Assembly: GCA_002425685.1 (NCBI GenBank)
Contig: DIMS01000091.1
Span: forward strand, 30,649 to 56,282
Source: Synergistaceae bacterium UBA5560
Lineage (GTDB): Bacteria; Synergistota; Synergistia; Synergistales; Aminiphilaceae
Reading direction: 5' to 3'
Length of the DNA stretch: 25,634 nucleotides
Of the stretch, positions 8,557 to 16,548 are shown piece after piece. The translations under genes were made by a program, and so were the position numbers. The notes beneath the pieces were generated by a model. The model was given only the letters and a program-made list of their open reading frames with translations, was not told the origin of the DNA and did not search any database. Every line of letters begins with the position of its first letter. Position 1 is the first letter of the stretch.

Positions 8557-10222
8557 GCTCAACGCCTCCGCTATGGACGATCCGCTCCAGCACGAACTGA
8601 AGGCGCGCTTGTCCTCTCCAATGGTCAATCCGGGGAGCATACACCCATCCACGGGGATTCGGACACCCCGCGAGAAGTTTGGCCGCATTGAATCCGAGGA
8701 GAGGCACACCCCCCACCTCCACGGTAACGTGTCTCCCGTTGCCGCCAAGGGGACGGAGCGACGGAATCCCCTTGTTCTCCGTGTAGAGGAGCGGTCTTGG
8801 ATTACCCATGCCGAAAGGCCCCAGCGTTTCCACCTCCCGCCAGGAAGCCATGTCGATCTCCTGGGGGGGAAAGGCGAGCACCTCCAGAAGGTCCTCCTGG
8901 ATTTCCACTTCGGACAGGCTGTACTCGAGCCTTTTCTCCACAAGACTCCATCTTTCGGGAGCAACGCTGAATCCAGCGGCTTGACGATGCCCTCCCCACT
9001 CAAGGAGATGCTCCTCCACGTCACGAAGAATCGCCACCGCATCCACGCCGCCGGGAACGCGGAGAGTGCCGCGAAGAACCTCTCCCGCCGGCGCGGCCAG
9101 AGCGATGGGCCTTCGGAACTGCGAGCAGAGACGGCTTGCCACACTGCTCAGGATGCCCACAGGCCATTCGTTTCCCCGAAGAACATGACGTTCCTCCGCG
9201 GAAATTGCCGTAGAGATCTCGTCCACGAGCCGTCCGGAAAGATACTGACGTTTTCTGTTCAGTTCGACAAGCCGCTCCACCCACTGGAGCGTGTCCTTCT
9301 CTCCAAGAAGAACCCGAACGGACACATCCGCGAGATCAAGTCTTCCCGCAGCATTCAGACAGGGGATGAGCTTCATGGCGAGGTCTTCCTCGCCGATACG
9401 CTGAAAAACGAGCCCGAGCCGCTCCGCGAGCAGTCTCAGGCCCACCCTTCGCCCTTGGCGGATGCGCTCGAGTCCCTCAAAAACGAGAGAACGGTTCAAC
9501 GGACCCAGGGAGACACAATCCGCCACAGTGGCCAGTGCCACGAGATCCAAGCGTTCACGAAGCCACTCCTCCGGCGCAAGAGCATTTCGGAAAAGCCACG
9601 CCCAGAGGACCCCCGTGGCGCAGAGACGTACTCCTTCTTCGTCTCCGTCCGAGGCATGGGGATTGATGAGAACAGCCCCCGCCTCCCGGACCGTGGGACC
9701 TTCGGGCAGATGATGATCGAAAACCCACACGGGCACACCGGCGGCGACGACGCCCTCCAGGATCTTCCGATCCCTTGTGCCGCAATCCACGACGAGGAGA
9801 AGATCGCACCCCATCTGCAGAATGCGACCGATCATGTCCTCGTGAATGCCATATCCCTGCAGGCGTCGATGCGGAATATAGTAACGGACTTCCGCTCCGT
9901 ACGAAAGACACAGTTCCACCGCGAGCGACGTGGCGGCAACACCATCGACATCGTAGTCCCCGTAGACGACGACTCGCGCTCCCTTGCGAAGCGCGGCACG
10001 GAGCCCTTCGCCTCCAGGATCTTCGTTACCGAGGAAAAGTTCCTCCAAAGCGAGCCGAAGGCCCGGACGATGTTTCGCCCGAGCCTTCTCAGAACACCCC
10101 AAGCCGCGCATCTGGAGTACACTCGCGAAGATTCGGCTGCATCCAAGAGCAAGGGCGAGGGTCGAGGCGTCTTCTTCAGGATACCTCACCCGGATCTCGT
10201 CACCGGCGCAAATGCCGATCAC
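8549..10222 (-). CDS. recJ: Single-stranded-DNA exonuclease RecJ
   Basis: RecJ degrades single-stranded DNA 5' to 3' in recombination, base-excision and mismatch repair. The 557-residue product shows the DHH-superfamily motifs in order: VVVYGDYDVDGVAATS (motif I), VVDCGTR (II), FDHHLP (III) and LVALATVADCVSL (IV). The DHHA1 motif GGHRQAAGFS follows, and a C-terminal OB-fold-like region ends in ARLQFVLERI. It is slightly shorter than the E. coli enzyme, with no obvious missing domain. The GTG at 10222 overlaps the lapA TGA (GTGA) and has AGGAG about 6 bases upstream; the end overlaps relA by 8 bases. Tight overlap on both sides puts it firmly in the lapA-to-minC train. Confidence 0.94.
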   Translation of the reverse strand: MIGICAGDEIRVRYPEEDASTLALALGCSRIFASVLQMRGLGCSEKARAKHRPGLRLALEELFLGNEDPGGEGLRAALRKGARVVVYGDYDVDGVAATSLAVELCLSYGAEVRYYIPHRRLQGYGIHEDMIGRILQMGCDLLLVVDCGTRDRKILEGVVAAGVPVWVFDHHLPEGPTVREAGAVLINPHASDGDEEGVRLCATGVLWAWLFRNALAPEEWLRERLDLVALATVADCVSLGPLNRSLVFEGLERIRQGRRVGLRLLAERLGLVFQRIGEEDLAMKLIPCLNAAGRLDLADVSVRVLLGEKDTLQWVERLVELNRKRQYLSGRLVDEISTAISAEERHVLRGNEWPVGILSSVASRLCSQFRRPIALAAPAGEVLRGTLRVPGGVDAVAILRDVEEHLLEWGGHRQAAGFSVAPERWSLVEKRLEYSLSEVEIQEDLLEVLAFPPQEIDMASWREVETLGPFGMGNPRPLLYTENKGIPSLRPLGGNGRHVTVEVGGVPLLGFNAAKLLAGCPNPRGWVYAPRIDHWRGQARLQFVLERIVHSGGVEHA

Positions 10223-10749
10223 CGCCGCTCCTGCTCCTCGTTCACTTTCATGAAAACATCCTCAAAAGATTGCTCCTCCGCGGCAGCATCCTCGAACGAC
10301 GCAGGTTTTTGGGGCATTTCCCGTTCCTCTTCCCGTTTTTCCACCTCGCAGGGGACACCCGCCGCAGTACATTCTTCGCTCGTGGGGATCTCCATGGGAA
10401 CTTTCTCTTCGGAGGGTGCGGGCACACACGTCGCAACATGTTCCCGCCCGGATCCCTTCAGGTTCGAAAGAGCGGTGAGCAGTGCCGTGCGTTCCTCGGA
10501 GAGAGCCTCGTTACGCTTCTGCAGATCCCGGATCTCCCGCTTCAATCCACCCCGGACCTCCAAAAGAGCGATGAGAGAGACAAACCACATGAGAATACCT
10601 CCGGCCGCGAAGAGAAGGACCTCCCAGATGCCTTGCGGAATCTGACGCTCCCAGATCAGAAAGCGAACGGTCACATCACCGGTATTCTGAAAGGCATATC
10701 CGGCCGCCACAAGCATGGCCACCGCAATGGCAAGCGCATAACTCTTCAT
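10219..10749 (-). CDS. LapA-domain inner-membrane protein with long acidic tail
   Basis: A 176-residue protein with two membrane helices (about residues 2-20 and 40-62) around the short FQNTGDVTVRFLIWERQIPQG segment typical of LapA-domain (DUF1049) proteins. A charged coiled-coil-like helix follows (GGLKREIRDLQKRNEAL). The last 80 or so residues form an acidic, Glu/Pro-rich tail ending KVNEEQERR that I do not recognise. In E. coli the LapA/LapB pair helps regulate LPS assembly, but no lapB is seen here, so that function should not be transferred. The ATG at 10749 is preferred over the ATG at 10755 because the AAGGGGGG Shine-Dalgarno touches the earlier one and is 6 bases from the later one. 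It is the first gene after the candidate promoter at 10806-10814. Confidence 0.8.
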   Translation of the reverse strand: MKSYALAIAVAMLVAAGYAFQNTGDVTVRFLIWERQIPQGIWEVLLFAAGGILMWFVSLIALLEVRGGLKREIRDLQKRNEALSEERTALLTALSNLKGSGREHVATCVPAPSEEKVPMEIPTSEECTAAGVPCEVEKREEEREMPQKPASFEDAAAEEQSFEDVFMKVNEEQERR

Positions 10750-10805
10750 GTGCATCCCCCCTTGAGACTCGACGCACGGCTTCCAGCCCGACCCGCTCCA
10801 GCACA

Positions 10806-10814
10806 ACTATAGCA
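10806..10814 (-). promoter_or_regulatory. Candidate extended -10 promoter for the lapA-recJ-relA-mre-min train
   Basis: On the minus strand the sequence TGCTATAGT gives a TGn extension followed by a -10 hexamer TATAGT (5 of 6 matches to consensus). No good -35 is present at 16-18 bases. The predicted transcript start is near 10799, giving a leader of about 50 bases before lapA. It lies in the 97-base gap between secF and lapA, and is the only promoter-like site I found for the eleven genes downstream. Confidence 0.45.
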
Positions 10815-10846
10815 CGGTCCAGCCAAACCGCTCCGCCGCAAACCTC

Positions 10847-11719
10847 TCAGATTTCCGGTTTTCGGAGATTCCATTCGCAGAGAAGAGCCCCCGCGACATA
10901 GATGGAACTGTAGGTTCCCACCAGAATTCCCACCAAAAGCGCGAGGGAAAAATCACCGATGACGGGTCCTCCCCAGAGAAAGAGCGCCGTTACGGGGAGC
11001 AGCGTCGTCAACGATGTGTTGATGGTTCTGGAGAGTGTCTGGTTGATGGAAAGATCGAGAAGATGGACGATCCCCTTCGAGCGAAGCTCCTTCCAGTTCT
11101 CACGGACACGGTCGAGAACGACGATGGTGTCGTTCAGCGAATAGCCCACGACGGTGAGAATCGCGGCGATAAAGGTGAGAGAGACCTCTCTCCCAAGGAG
11201 GCTGAAAAGTCCCAGGGTGAGAATGGTGTCGTGCACGAGGGCGGCCACGCTCACGACAGCGAAACGGAACCGGAAACGCACCGTAATGTAGAGGAGAATA
11301 CCCACAAGGGCCACCGCAACCGCAACGACGGCCTCCTCGCGAAGCTGTTTTCCCACCACCGGCCCGACCTTTTCGATGCGGAGCACGTTCACTTCGGAGT
11401 CCTTCTTCTTCATCGCGTCGATGGCGGCCTTCTGGGACGCCTCATCGTCCGCGGCGAGCCGAACGATGACTCCCCTGTCGCTGTAGGCCTGAATGGTCAC
11501 GTGCTGCTGTCCGCCTTCGGCAAGAGTCTCGCGCACCTCTTTGACCGCCACGGGAGAGGAGAATTCGACCTGGACGATGATGCCTCCCGTGAAATCGATA
11601 CCGAGATTGAGCCCCTTCGTCATCAGCAACACCATGCTGCCCAGCAGCAGCAGCGCACTCAGGGCAAGGGAAATGCGGCGAACTTCCATAAAACGAATTT
11701 GCTTTGTTCTCAACGACAT
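10847..11719 (-). CDS. secF: Protein translocase subunit SecF
   Basis: A 290-residue RND-type membrane protein that, with SecD, uses the proton or sodium gradient to help complete SecYEG-dependent protein export. It has an N-terminal helix (about 15-34), the SecF signature GLNLGIDFTGGIIVQVEF, a small extracytoplasmic domain, and five further C-terminal helices including SLTFIAAILTVVGYSLNDTIVVLDR. The ATG at 11719 is fixed by a perfect AGGAGG seven bases upstream. It starts 19 bases after secD, so the two are co-transcribed. Length is normal for separate SecF proteins. Confidence 0.96.
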   Translation of the reverse strand: MSLRTKQIRFMEVRRISLALSALLLLGSMVLLMTKGLNLGIDFTGGIIVQVEFSSPVAVKEVRETLAEGGQQHVTIQAYSDRGVIVRLAADDEASQKAAIDAMKKKDSEVNVLRIEKVGPVVGKQLREEAVVAVAVALVGILLYITVRFRFRFAVVSVAALVHDTILTLGLFSLLGREVSLTFIAAILTVVGYSLNDTIVVLDRVRENWKELRSKGIVHLLDLSINQTLSRTINTSLTTLLPVTALFLWGGPVIGDFSLALLVGILVGTYSSIYVAGALLCEWNLRKPEI

Positions 11720-11738
11720 CTCCGCTCCTCCTAACCCT

Positions 11739-13127
11739 CTACTGCTGCAGCCGGACACTTCGGCTGCGTCCAAGGAAGATCTGCAGCAGAGCCCTGGTCA
11801 CCACGATGGCGCTGAAAAGGCTGGCAACGATGCCGATGCTCAGGGTCACGGCGAAACCTCGGATGGGTCCACTGCCGAAGTAGTAGAGCACCGCAGCGGC
11901 GATGAGGGTGGTGATGTTCGCATCCATGATGGTCGTGATGGCTTTGCGGAATCCCGCATCAACGGCGGCAAGAGGTGTTTTCCCCGCTCGCTGCTCCTCT
12001 TTGATGCGTTCATAGATGAGGATGTTGCCGTCCACGGCCATACCGATGGTGAGCACGATTCCCGCGATGCCGGGAAGTGTCAGGGTCGCCTTCAAGCTGA
12101 TGAGTGCCGCGAAGACGAGAAGAACCGCCACACCCAGGGCCACATCCGCGGCGATTCCGAGGAATCTGTAGTAGAGCAGCATGAAGAGCACCACCAACGC
12201 TGCCCCGATCAACCCCGCACGAAGTCCGGATTCGATGGAATCGCTTCCCAGCGTGGGCCCCACGGAACGGTTTTCGAGAATATCCACCGGAACGGGAAGT
12301 GCGCCTGCCCGGAGCATGATAGCGAGGCGCTGTGCTTCCGCGGGGGAGAAACTCCCGGAGATCTGCGCGTCGCCGCCGCTGATTCTTTCCTGCACCACCG
12401 GCGCAGAAACCACAACTCCGTCGAGAGCGATCGAAAGCTGGCGTCCCACGTTGTCCGCCGTGGCCTTGTCGAAAAGTTTCGTTCCTTCGGCGTTGAACTT
12501 GATGGTCACCACAGGACGTCCGAGATTGTCGAAAGCGGTCTTGGCATCAAGAAGATCCTTTCCTGTGACGAGGGCCGGCCCGAGAAGATAGGCGACGTTC
12601 TTCTCGTCCTTCATGATCGCGAGCGCATCGTCTCCCTCGGCCTTGGCGGCCATCTCCTGCTGGACGGCGGCAACCTGCTCCGCCGCTTCCTTCCAACGTT
12701 CCTCCGCCGCAGCAAAACTCGCATCATCCTCATAATTTTTCCGTTCCGGCGAAGCGGGAACCCTGGGCGATACGCCATCCACCGCACGGAACTCCAGGAG
12801 TGCCGTCTTGCCGATCAGCTCTAGAGCCGCCTCGGGATCTTCCACTCCGGGGAGATCGACGATGATACGATCCCGGCCTTCGCGCTGGATGACCGGCTCG
12901 GAGACACCGTACTGGTCCACACGGTTTCTGAGCACGGCGAGAAGGCGTTCCACACTGTCCTCGGTAACGGGGTTTTCCGGCGTCCCCTTGGCCTGCAGCA
13001 GGATGTGGGCGCCCCCCTTCAGATCGAGTCCCAGGCGGATCTTCCCCTGAATGGGAAAGACCGACGCCAAGGCAGCGGCAACCACCAGGACGACGAGCAG
13101 TAACCGCCAGCGATCACGTTTCAACAT
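11739..13127 (-). CDS. secD: Protein translocase subunit SecD
   Basis: A 462-residue partner of SecF in the Sec translocase. After an N-terminal membrane helix (about 8-25) comes the SecD motif LGLDLKGGAHILL (33-44), a large extracytoplasmic P1 region containing RNRVDQYGVSEPVIQREG, and a C-terminal six-helix domain with IVLTIGMAVDGNILIYERIK. About 70 Ala/Glu/Lys-rich residues in the P1 region (around ERWKEAAEQVAAVQQEMAAK) look like an extended helical insertion. The ATG at 13127 has AAGGAGGT about 10 bases upstream. A strong terminator lies just upstream, separating secD from yajC, although the three are commonly one operon. Confidence 0.96.
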   Translation of the reverse strand: MLKRDRWRLLLVVLVVAAALASVFPIQGKIRLGLDLKGGAHILLQAKGTPENPVTEDSVERLLAVLRNRVDQYGVSEPVIQREGRDRIIVDLPGVEDPEAALELIGKTALLEFRAVDGVSPRVPASPERKNYEDDASFAAAEERWKEAAEQVAAVQQEMAAKAEGDDALAIMKDEKNVAYLLGPALVTGKDLLDAKTAFDNLGRPVVTIKFNAEGTKLFDKATADNVGRQLSIALDGVVVSAPVVQERISGGDAQISGSFSPAEAQRLAIMLRAGALPVPVDILENRSVGPTLGSDSIESGLRAGLIGAALVVLFMLLYYRFLGIAADVALGVAVLLVFAALISLKATLTLPGIAGIVLTIGMAVDGNILIYERIKEEQRAGKTPLAAVDAGFRKAITTIMDANITTLIAAAVLYYFGSGPIRGFAVTLSIGIVASLFSAIVVTRALLQIFLGRSRSVRLQQ

Positions 13128-13183
13128 GAAAACACGACCTCCTTAATGCCGTCTTTTTGTGACATTACCCCTCCGCACATGAG

Positions 13184-13215
13184 AAAAACGGAGCAGGCGC
13201 TTCGCACCCACTCCG
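13184..13215 (-). terminator. Rho-independent terminator between yajC and secD
   Basis: On the minus strand positions 13215-13189 form a 12-base-pair stem (CGGAGTGGGTGC with GCGCCTGCTCCG, allowing G-U pairs) around a GAA triloop. It is followed directly by TTTTT at 13188-13184. It starts 24 bases after the yajC stop and ends 57 bases before the secD start. It either ends the yajC transcript or acts as an attenuator that lowers secDF expression relative to yajC. Confidence 0.8.
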
Positions 13216-13238
13216 TGCGGCACATCGAAGAACGCCTC

Positions 13239-13664
13239 CTATTGTTCGGAGTCGGTTTCCGACACCATCTCCTGGGGAGCGGCCTCTTCTTCCTTCTTGG
13301 GCGCCTTGGCAGCGTCGCTTTCTTCGACAGACCGCTTGTACGAGACGGAACTTTTGAGCAGGCGGACTTTCACACCGTCGGCGATCTCGACAATGTAGCT
13401 GTCCTCCTTGACATCCTTGACGGCACCGAAGAACCCTCCCGCCGTCACGATCTGATCCCCTCTCCGGATGGACGCCAGCATGTTCTCGTGCTGCTTTTGC
13501 TTTTTCTTTTGCGGCCGGATGATCAGAAAGTAAAAAATGACGATAAACAACGCCAGGGGCATGAGCATGCCCAGAAGCCCTCCCTGCGATCCCGCCGGCG
13601 CGCCTTCGGCGTGGCAGATCCCGGGCCACAAAAGACTCGCAAAGCCAATCAGCATTGCTCGCAA
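13239..13664 (-). CDS. yajC: Sec translocase accessory subunit YajC
   Basis: A small single-span protein that associates with SecDF at the Sec translocon. The core is the YajC family pattern: a membrane helix MLMPLALFIVIFYFLIIRPQ followed by KKKQKQHENMLASIRRGDQIVTAGG. A charged Glu/Lys-rich C-terminal tail ends in SETDSEQ. Before the core helix is a second hydrophobic stretch (MLIGFASLLWPGICHA) that resembles a signal peptide with a possible cleavage site after CHA. The only strong Shine-Dalgarno, GAGGAGG, is 8 bases from a TTG at 13664, 5 from a TTG at 13667 and 17 from the ATG at 13655. I favour a TTG start at 13664, but the ATG cannot be excluded. Confidence 0.88.
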   Translation of the reverse strand: MRAMLIGFASLLWPGICHAEGAPAGSQGGLLGMLMPLALFIVIFYFLIIRPQKKKQKQHENMLASIRRGDQIVTAGGFFGAVKDVKEDSYIVEIADGVKVRLLKSSVSYKRSVEESDAAKAPKKEEEAAPQEMVSETDSEQ

Positions 13665-13708
13665 CAACACCGCCTCCTCAAATGTCTTCTCGACATGGAA
13701 TGCACCCG

Positions 13709-13717
13709 ATTGTACCA
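13709..13717 (-). promoter_or_regulatory. Candidate extended -10 promoter for yajC
   Basis: The minus strand reads TGGTACAAT, a TGn extension plus TACAAT (5 of 6 matches). A weak TTCCCC lies 17 bases upstream as a possible -35. The predicted start is near 13702, leaving a leader of about 35-40 bases. A short dyad (ATGTC-GAGAA-GACAT, 13682-13696) falls in that leader. Confidence 0.45.
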
Positions 13718-13745
13718 CGAGCTCCGGTCAGGGGAAAAGAGAAGG

Positions 13746-14375
13746 TCAGTTGTCATTCGCCTGCTTGAGATAGAAAAGCAGTTTTTCGAGTTCCACCGAG
13801 ATGTCCACGCTGTAGACGAGGATCCGGTCCGGCACGACAACGGGAATGGGCGCAAATGTAAGGATTCCTTTCACCGTCTCGCTCTTTGCGATTTTGTCCA
13901 CGCAGGATTGCGCCACATGAGCGGGAACGGTGAGGATGACCACCTCGACATTCTGCTCCCGAAGCACGTCGGTCATTGTCTCGACGTGAAAGCAGGGGAT
14001 TCCTCCGACCTCTTTCCCGACCTTCTCCGGATCCACGTCGAAAAGGGCGCAAATGCCAAACTTTTCGCTTCGAAGCGCGTTGTACCCGAGCAATGCCTCT
14101 CCCAGATGCCCCACCCCCACGAGCGCCATCCGCCACACCCTCGGTGAAGACAGAATGGCACGGATGTGCTCGAAGAGCTTGTCCACATGATAGCCCACGC
14201 CACGCTTGCCGATTTCTCCGAAGTAGGACAAGTCCTTTCGCACCTGGCTTGCCTTGAAGGCGAGGATTTCGCCGATGTCCTGGGACGAGACGACCTTCCT
14301 GCCTTCCTCATGCAGCTGTTCCAGCAACCGATAGTATTGCACGAGACGTTCCACGGTGGGCTCGGCAACCTTCAT
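13746..14375 (-). CDS. rex: Redox-sensing transcriptional repressor Rex
   Basis: Rex represses fermentative and respiratory genes and lets go of DNA when the NADH/NAD+ ratio rises. The 209-residue product has an N-terminal winged helix (about 1-75) with the family's recognition region SQDIGEILAFKASQVRKDLS and YFGEIGKRGVGY. A Rossmann NAD(H)-binding domain follows with GVGHLGEAL (87-95). A C-terminal helix of the kind involved in dimerisation ends the protein. The ATG at 14375 has GAGGAG about 10 bases upstream, 49 bases after ridA. Length matches the family. I saw no convincing Rex operator in this window, so its targets are elsewhere or diverged. The placement after eno and ridA fits a role in fermentative control. 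Confidence 0.95.
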   Translation of the reverse strand: MKVAEPTVERLVQYYRLLEQLHEEGRKVVSSQDIGEILAFKASQVRKDLSYFGEIGKRGVGYHVDKLFEHIRAILSSPRVWRMALVGVGHLGEALLGYNALRSEKFGICALFDVDPEKVGKEVGGIPCFHVETMTDVLREQNVEVVILTVPAHVAQSCVDKIAKSETVKGILTFAPIPVVVPDRILVYSVDISVELEKLLFYLKQANDN

Positions 14376-14424
14376 TTTCTGGTCTCCTCTTCCTTCCTGG
14401 ATCGGTATCCTCGGGGATGAACGC

Positions 14425-14805
14425 CTACCCCTTCGCGGCAATGAGTTCAATTTCGATCTTCGCGCCCTTGGGAAGTCCCCGGACTTCCACGAAGGAGCGG
14501 GCGGGCGGCTCCGTCTCGAACCAGCGGGCATACACGGCGTTCACGTCCGCAAAATCTCCCAAATCCACGGAGAACACCGTTGTTTTCAACACATTCCGGA
14601 AGGAAAGCCCCTGGGATTCCAGAATGGCACCAATGTTCTTCAAGACCTGTTCTGCCTGTTCCGCGGAAGTTTTTCCCACGAGCTGTCCCGTGGCAGGATC
14701 AAGCGGAATCTGTCCGGACAGGAAGAGCAGATCCCCCATCCACACCGCCTGGCTGTAAGGCCCAATGGCAGCAGGTGCTTTGTCGGTGCTCACTATACGC
14801 TTCAT
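14425..14805 (-). CDS. ridA: RidA family reactive enamine/imine deaminase
   Basis: A 126-residue RidA (YjgF/YER057c/UK114) protein. Family members hydrolyse reactive 2-aminoacrylate-type enamines and imines made by PLP enzymes, protecting other enzymes from damage. Recognisable segments are APAAIGPYSQAV near the start, FLSGQIPLDPATGQLV, and the C-terminal PPARSFVEVRGLPKGAKIEIELIA, which contains the conserved Arg that binds the substrate carboxylate. The ATG at 14805 is 8 bases from a perfect AAGGAGG. A GTG two codons earlier would be only 2 bases from it and is less likely. It lies 42 bases after eno in the same direction. Confidence 0.94.
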   Translation of the reverse strand: MKRIVSTDKAPAAIGPYSQAVWMGDLLFLSGQIPLDPATGQLVGKTSAEQAEQVLKNIGAILESQGLSFRNVLKTTVFSVDLGDFADVNAVYARWFETEPPARSFVEVRGLPKGAKIEIELIAAKG

Positions 14806-14847
14806 TCGCACATCCTCCTTCGCTGTTCCGAGTCTCTACCGCTCTGT

Positions 14848-16128
14848 TCAGCCGTTTTTCGCACGAACCACCCGAGAAAGGCCCGCATAAGGCGCCGTGC
14901 AGATCTCGGCGATGCGGAGCAGTTGATTGTATTTTGCCACCCGGTCCATACGGGCCGGCGCGCCCGTCTTGATTTGTCCGACCCCCGTGGCGACGGCGAG
15001 ATCGCTGATGAAGGAATCGTCGGTCTCCCCGGAACGATGGGAAATCACCGCACCGTAGCCGCTCCAGCGAGCCTTGTCGATGACCTGCAGCGTCTCCGTC
15101 ACCGTGCCGATCTGATTGAGTTTGATGAGAATGGCGTTGCCGATCTTTTCGGCAATTCCTCGGGAGAACCGCTCCGGATTCGTGACGAAAATATCGTCCC
15201 CCACGAGCTGCACTTTTCCGCCGAGACATTCCGTGAGCAGTGCCCATCCCGCCCAGTCCTCCTCGGCCATGCCATCCTCGATGGAGACAAGGGGGTAAGC
15301 GTCACAGAGATCCTCGTAGTAGGCGACAAGCTGTTCCGGCGTGAACGTCCGTCCCTCTCCGGCAAAGGAATAGACACCATCCGCAAACAGGTCCGTCACG
15401 GCGCCATCCACAGCAAGGGAGATCTGAGCGCCTGGCGAATATCCCGCAGCCTCGATAGCCTCTACAAGAACATCCAATGCCTCCCTGTTGGTGCGAAGGT
15501 TCGGAGCGAACCCGCCTTCGTCACCGATGGAAACACTGTACCCTTTCTTTTTGAGGATCTTCTTCAGGGTATGATAGGTCTCCACACCCATGCGAAGCCC
15601 CTCGGCGAAACTTCCCGCACCGTGGGGAAGGATCATGAACTCCTGGATATCCAGGGTGTTGTCCGCGTGAGCGCCACCGTTGATGACGTTCATCATTGGC
15701 GTGGGCAGAAGCATGGGACCAAGTCCACCCAGGTAGGCCCACAGAGGGAGATCATGGTCCTCCGCAGCGGCGCGCACCGTTGCCATGGAGACGCCGAGAA
15801 TCGCGTTGGCGCCGAGCTTTCCCTTGTTCGCCGTCCCATCAAGGGCAAGCAGTGCTTTGTCCAGAACCGCTTGCTCCGCAGGATCCATTCCCACGATTTC
15901 GGGAGCGATCTTCTCGTTCACGTGCTCCACAGCCTTGAGCACGCCCTTGCCGAGAAAACGTGCTTCACCGTCACGCAGTTCCGCTGCCTCGAAGGTCCCC
16001 GTGGAGGCTCCGGAGGGAACGGCGGCCTTTCCCACAATGCCGTTGTCGAGCCACACCTCCACCTCAACCGTCGGATTGCCCCTCGAGTCGAGAATCTCCC
16101 TTCCATGAACACCGACGATGTAACTCAT
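14848..16128 (-). CDS. eno: Enolase (phosphopyruvate hydratase)
   Basis: Enolase interconverts 2-phosphoglycerate and phosphoenolpyruvate in glycolysis and gluconeogenesis. The 426-residue protein begins MSYIVGVHGREILDSRGNPT and keeps the catalytic set by position: Glu205 in IGDEGGFAPN, magnesium ligands Asp241, Glu284 (SIEDGMAEEDW) and Asp311 (LVGDDIFVTN), Lys336 in ILIKLNQIGT, and SHRSGETDD (363-371). The substrate loop SGASTG is at 39-44. The ATG at 16128 has GGAGGAG 7 bases upstream. It lies 70 bases after rqcP and is followed by ridA and rex, so it probably shares their transcript. Length is typical (410-435). Confidence 0.98.
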   Translation of the reverse strand: MSYIVGVHGREILDSRGNPTVEVEVWLDNGIVGKAAVPSGASTGTFEAAELRDGEARFLGKGVLKAVEHVNEKIAPEIVGMDPAEQAVLDKALLALDGTANKGKLGANAILGVSMATVRAAAEDHDLPLWAYLGGLGPMLLPTPMMNVINGGAHADNTLDIQEFMILPHGAGSFAEGLRMGVETYHTLKKILKKKGYSVSIGDEGGFAPNLRTNREALDVLVEAIEAAGYSPGAQISLAVDGAVTDLFADGVYSFAGEGRTFTPEQLVAYYEDLCDAYPLVSIEDGMAEEDWAGWALLTECLGGKVQLVGDDIFVTNPERFSRGIAEKIGNAILIKLNQIGTVTETLQVIDKARWSGYGAVISHRSGETDDSFISDLAVATGVGQIKTGAPARMDRVAKYNQLLRIAEICTAPYAGLSRVVRAKNG

Positions 16129-16198
16129 CTGTACACTCCTCCCCCTCCGGGTGGTTGATTTTTTCTTTCTCTCCAGACCGGACCAGCTGGCCAGGGTG

Positions 16199-16471
16199 TT
16201 ACCAAGGCGATGTCTCCCCATCGAGGGAACGCTCTTCCAGCACGGCGTAAGGCTCGCTCTTCCGCCGCAGAAGCTGCTCGTCATCACAGAGCACCTCCAC
16301 GACAAGCAGGCGCCGGGGAAAGGCCACGGCAACCCGTGCACCCTTCCGCACCTCCCCGGAGGGTTTCACGGGACGTCCGTCCACACGAACAGCCCCGAGA
16401 CGGATCATTTCCTGCGCCACTGTTCGCCTCTTCACCAGGCGTGCGAGCTTGAGATAGACGTCCACTCTCAT
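16199..16471 (-). CDS. rqcP: S4-domain RNA-binding protein, RqcP (YabO)-like
   Basis: A 90-residue protein consisting of an S4 RNA-binding domain: MRVDVYLKLARLVKRRTVAQ, then MIRLGAVRVDGRPVKPSGEV and GARVAVAFPRRLLVVEV. From memory the length, the LVKRRT motif and the C-terminal YAVLEER match Bacillus RqcP (formerly YabO). RqcP binds stalled 50S subunits and helps RqcH add C-terminal alanine tails during ribosome-associated quality control. E. coli Hsp15 (hslR) is a related alternative. The ATG at 16471 has GGAGG 8 bases upstream and follows an extended -10 promoter. No rqcH is in the window, so the pathway assignment is inferred from the domain alone. Confidence 0.78.
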   Translation of the reverse strand: MRVDVYLKLARLVKRRTVAQEMIRLGAVRVDGRPVKPSGEVRKGARVAVAFPRRLLVVEVLCDDEQLLRRKSEPYAVLEERSLDGETSPW

Positions 16472-16501
16472 GATTGCGCCTCCGAGCACGAACCCGAAGC
16501 C

Positions 16502-16510
16502 AGTATAACA
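16502..16510 (-). promoter_or_regulatory. Candidate extended -10 promoter for rqcP-eno-ridA-rex
   Basis: The minus strand reads TGTTATACT: a TGn extension with TATACT (5 of 6 matches). No good -35 lies at 16-18 bases. The predicted transcript start near 16495 gives a short leader of about 24 bases that contains the rqcP Shine-Dalgarno. Confidence 0.5.
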
Positions 16511-16548
16511 GAGAAACGGGTCGTCGACATAGGGAATTCTTTCACTGT

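Noticed and set aside
8557..9144. Upstream extension of the relA reading frame into recJ
   Set aside because: The extra residues overlap recJ in another frame and match no Rel domain; ATG at 8556 has a good Shine-Dalgarno and couples to the recJ stop.
13150..13170. TTTTTGTGACATTACC as a Rex operator before secD
   Set aside because: Only one half-site (TTGTGA) fits; the symmetric second half TTCACAA is missing.
13682..13696. ATGTC-GAGAA-GACAT dyad in the yajC leader as an operator
   Set aside because: Five base pairs are too few to distinguish from chance; mentioned only under the promoter.
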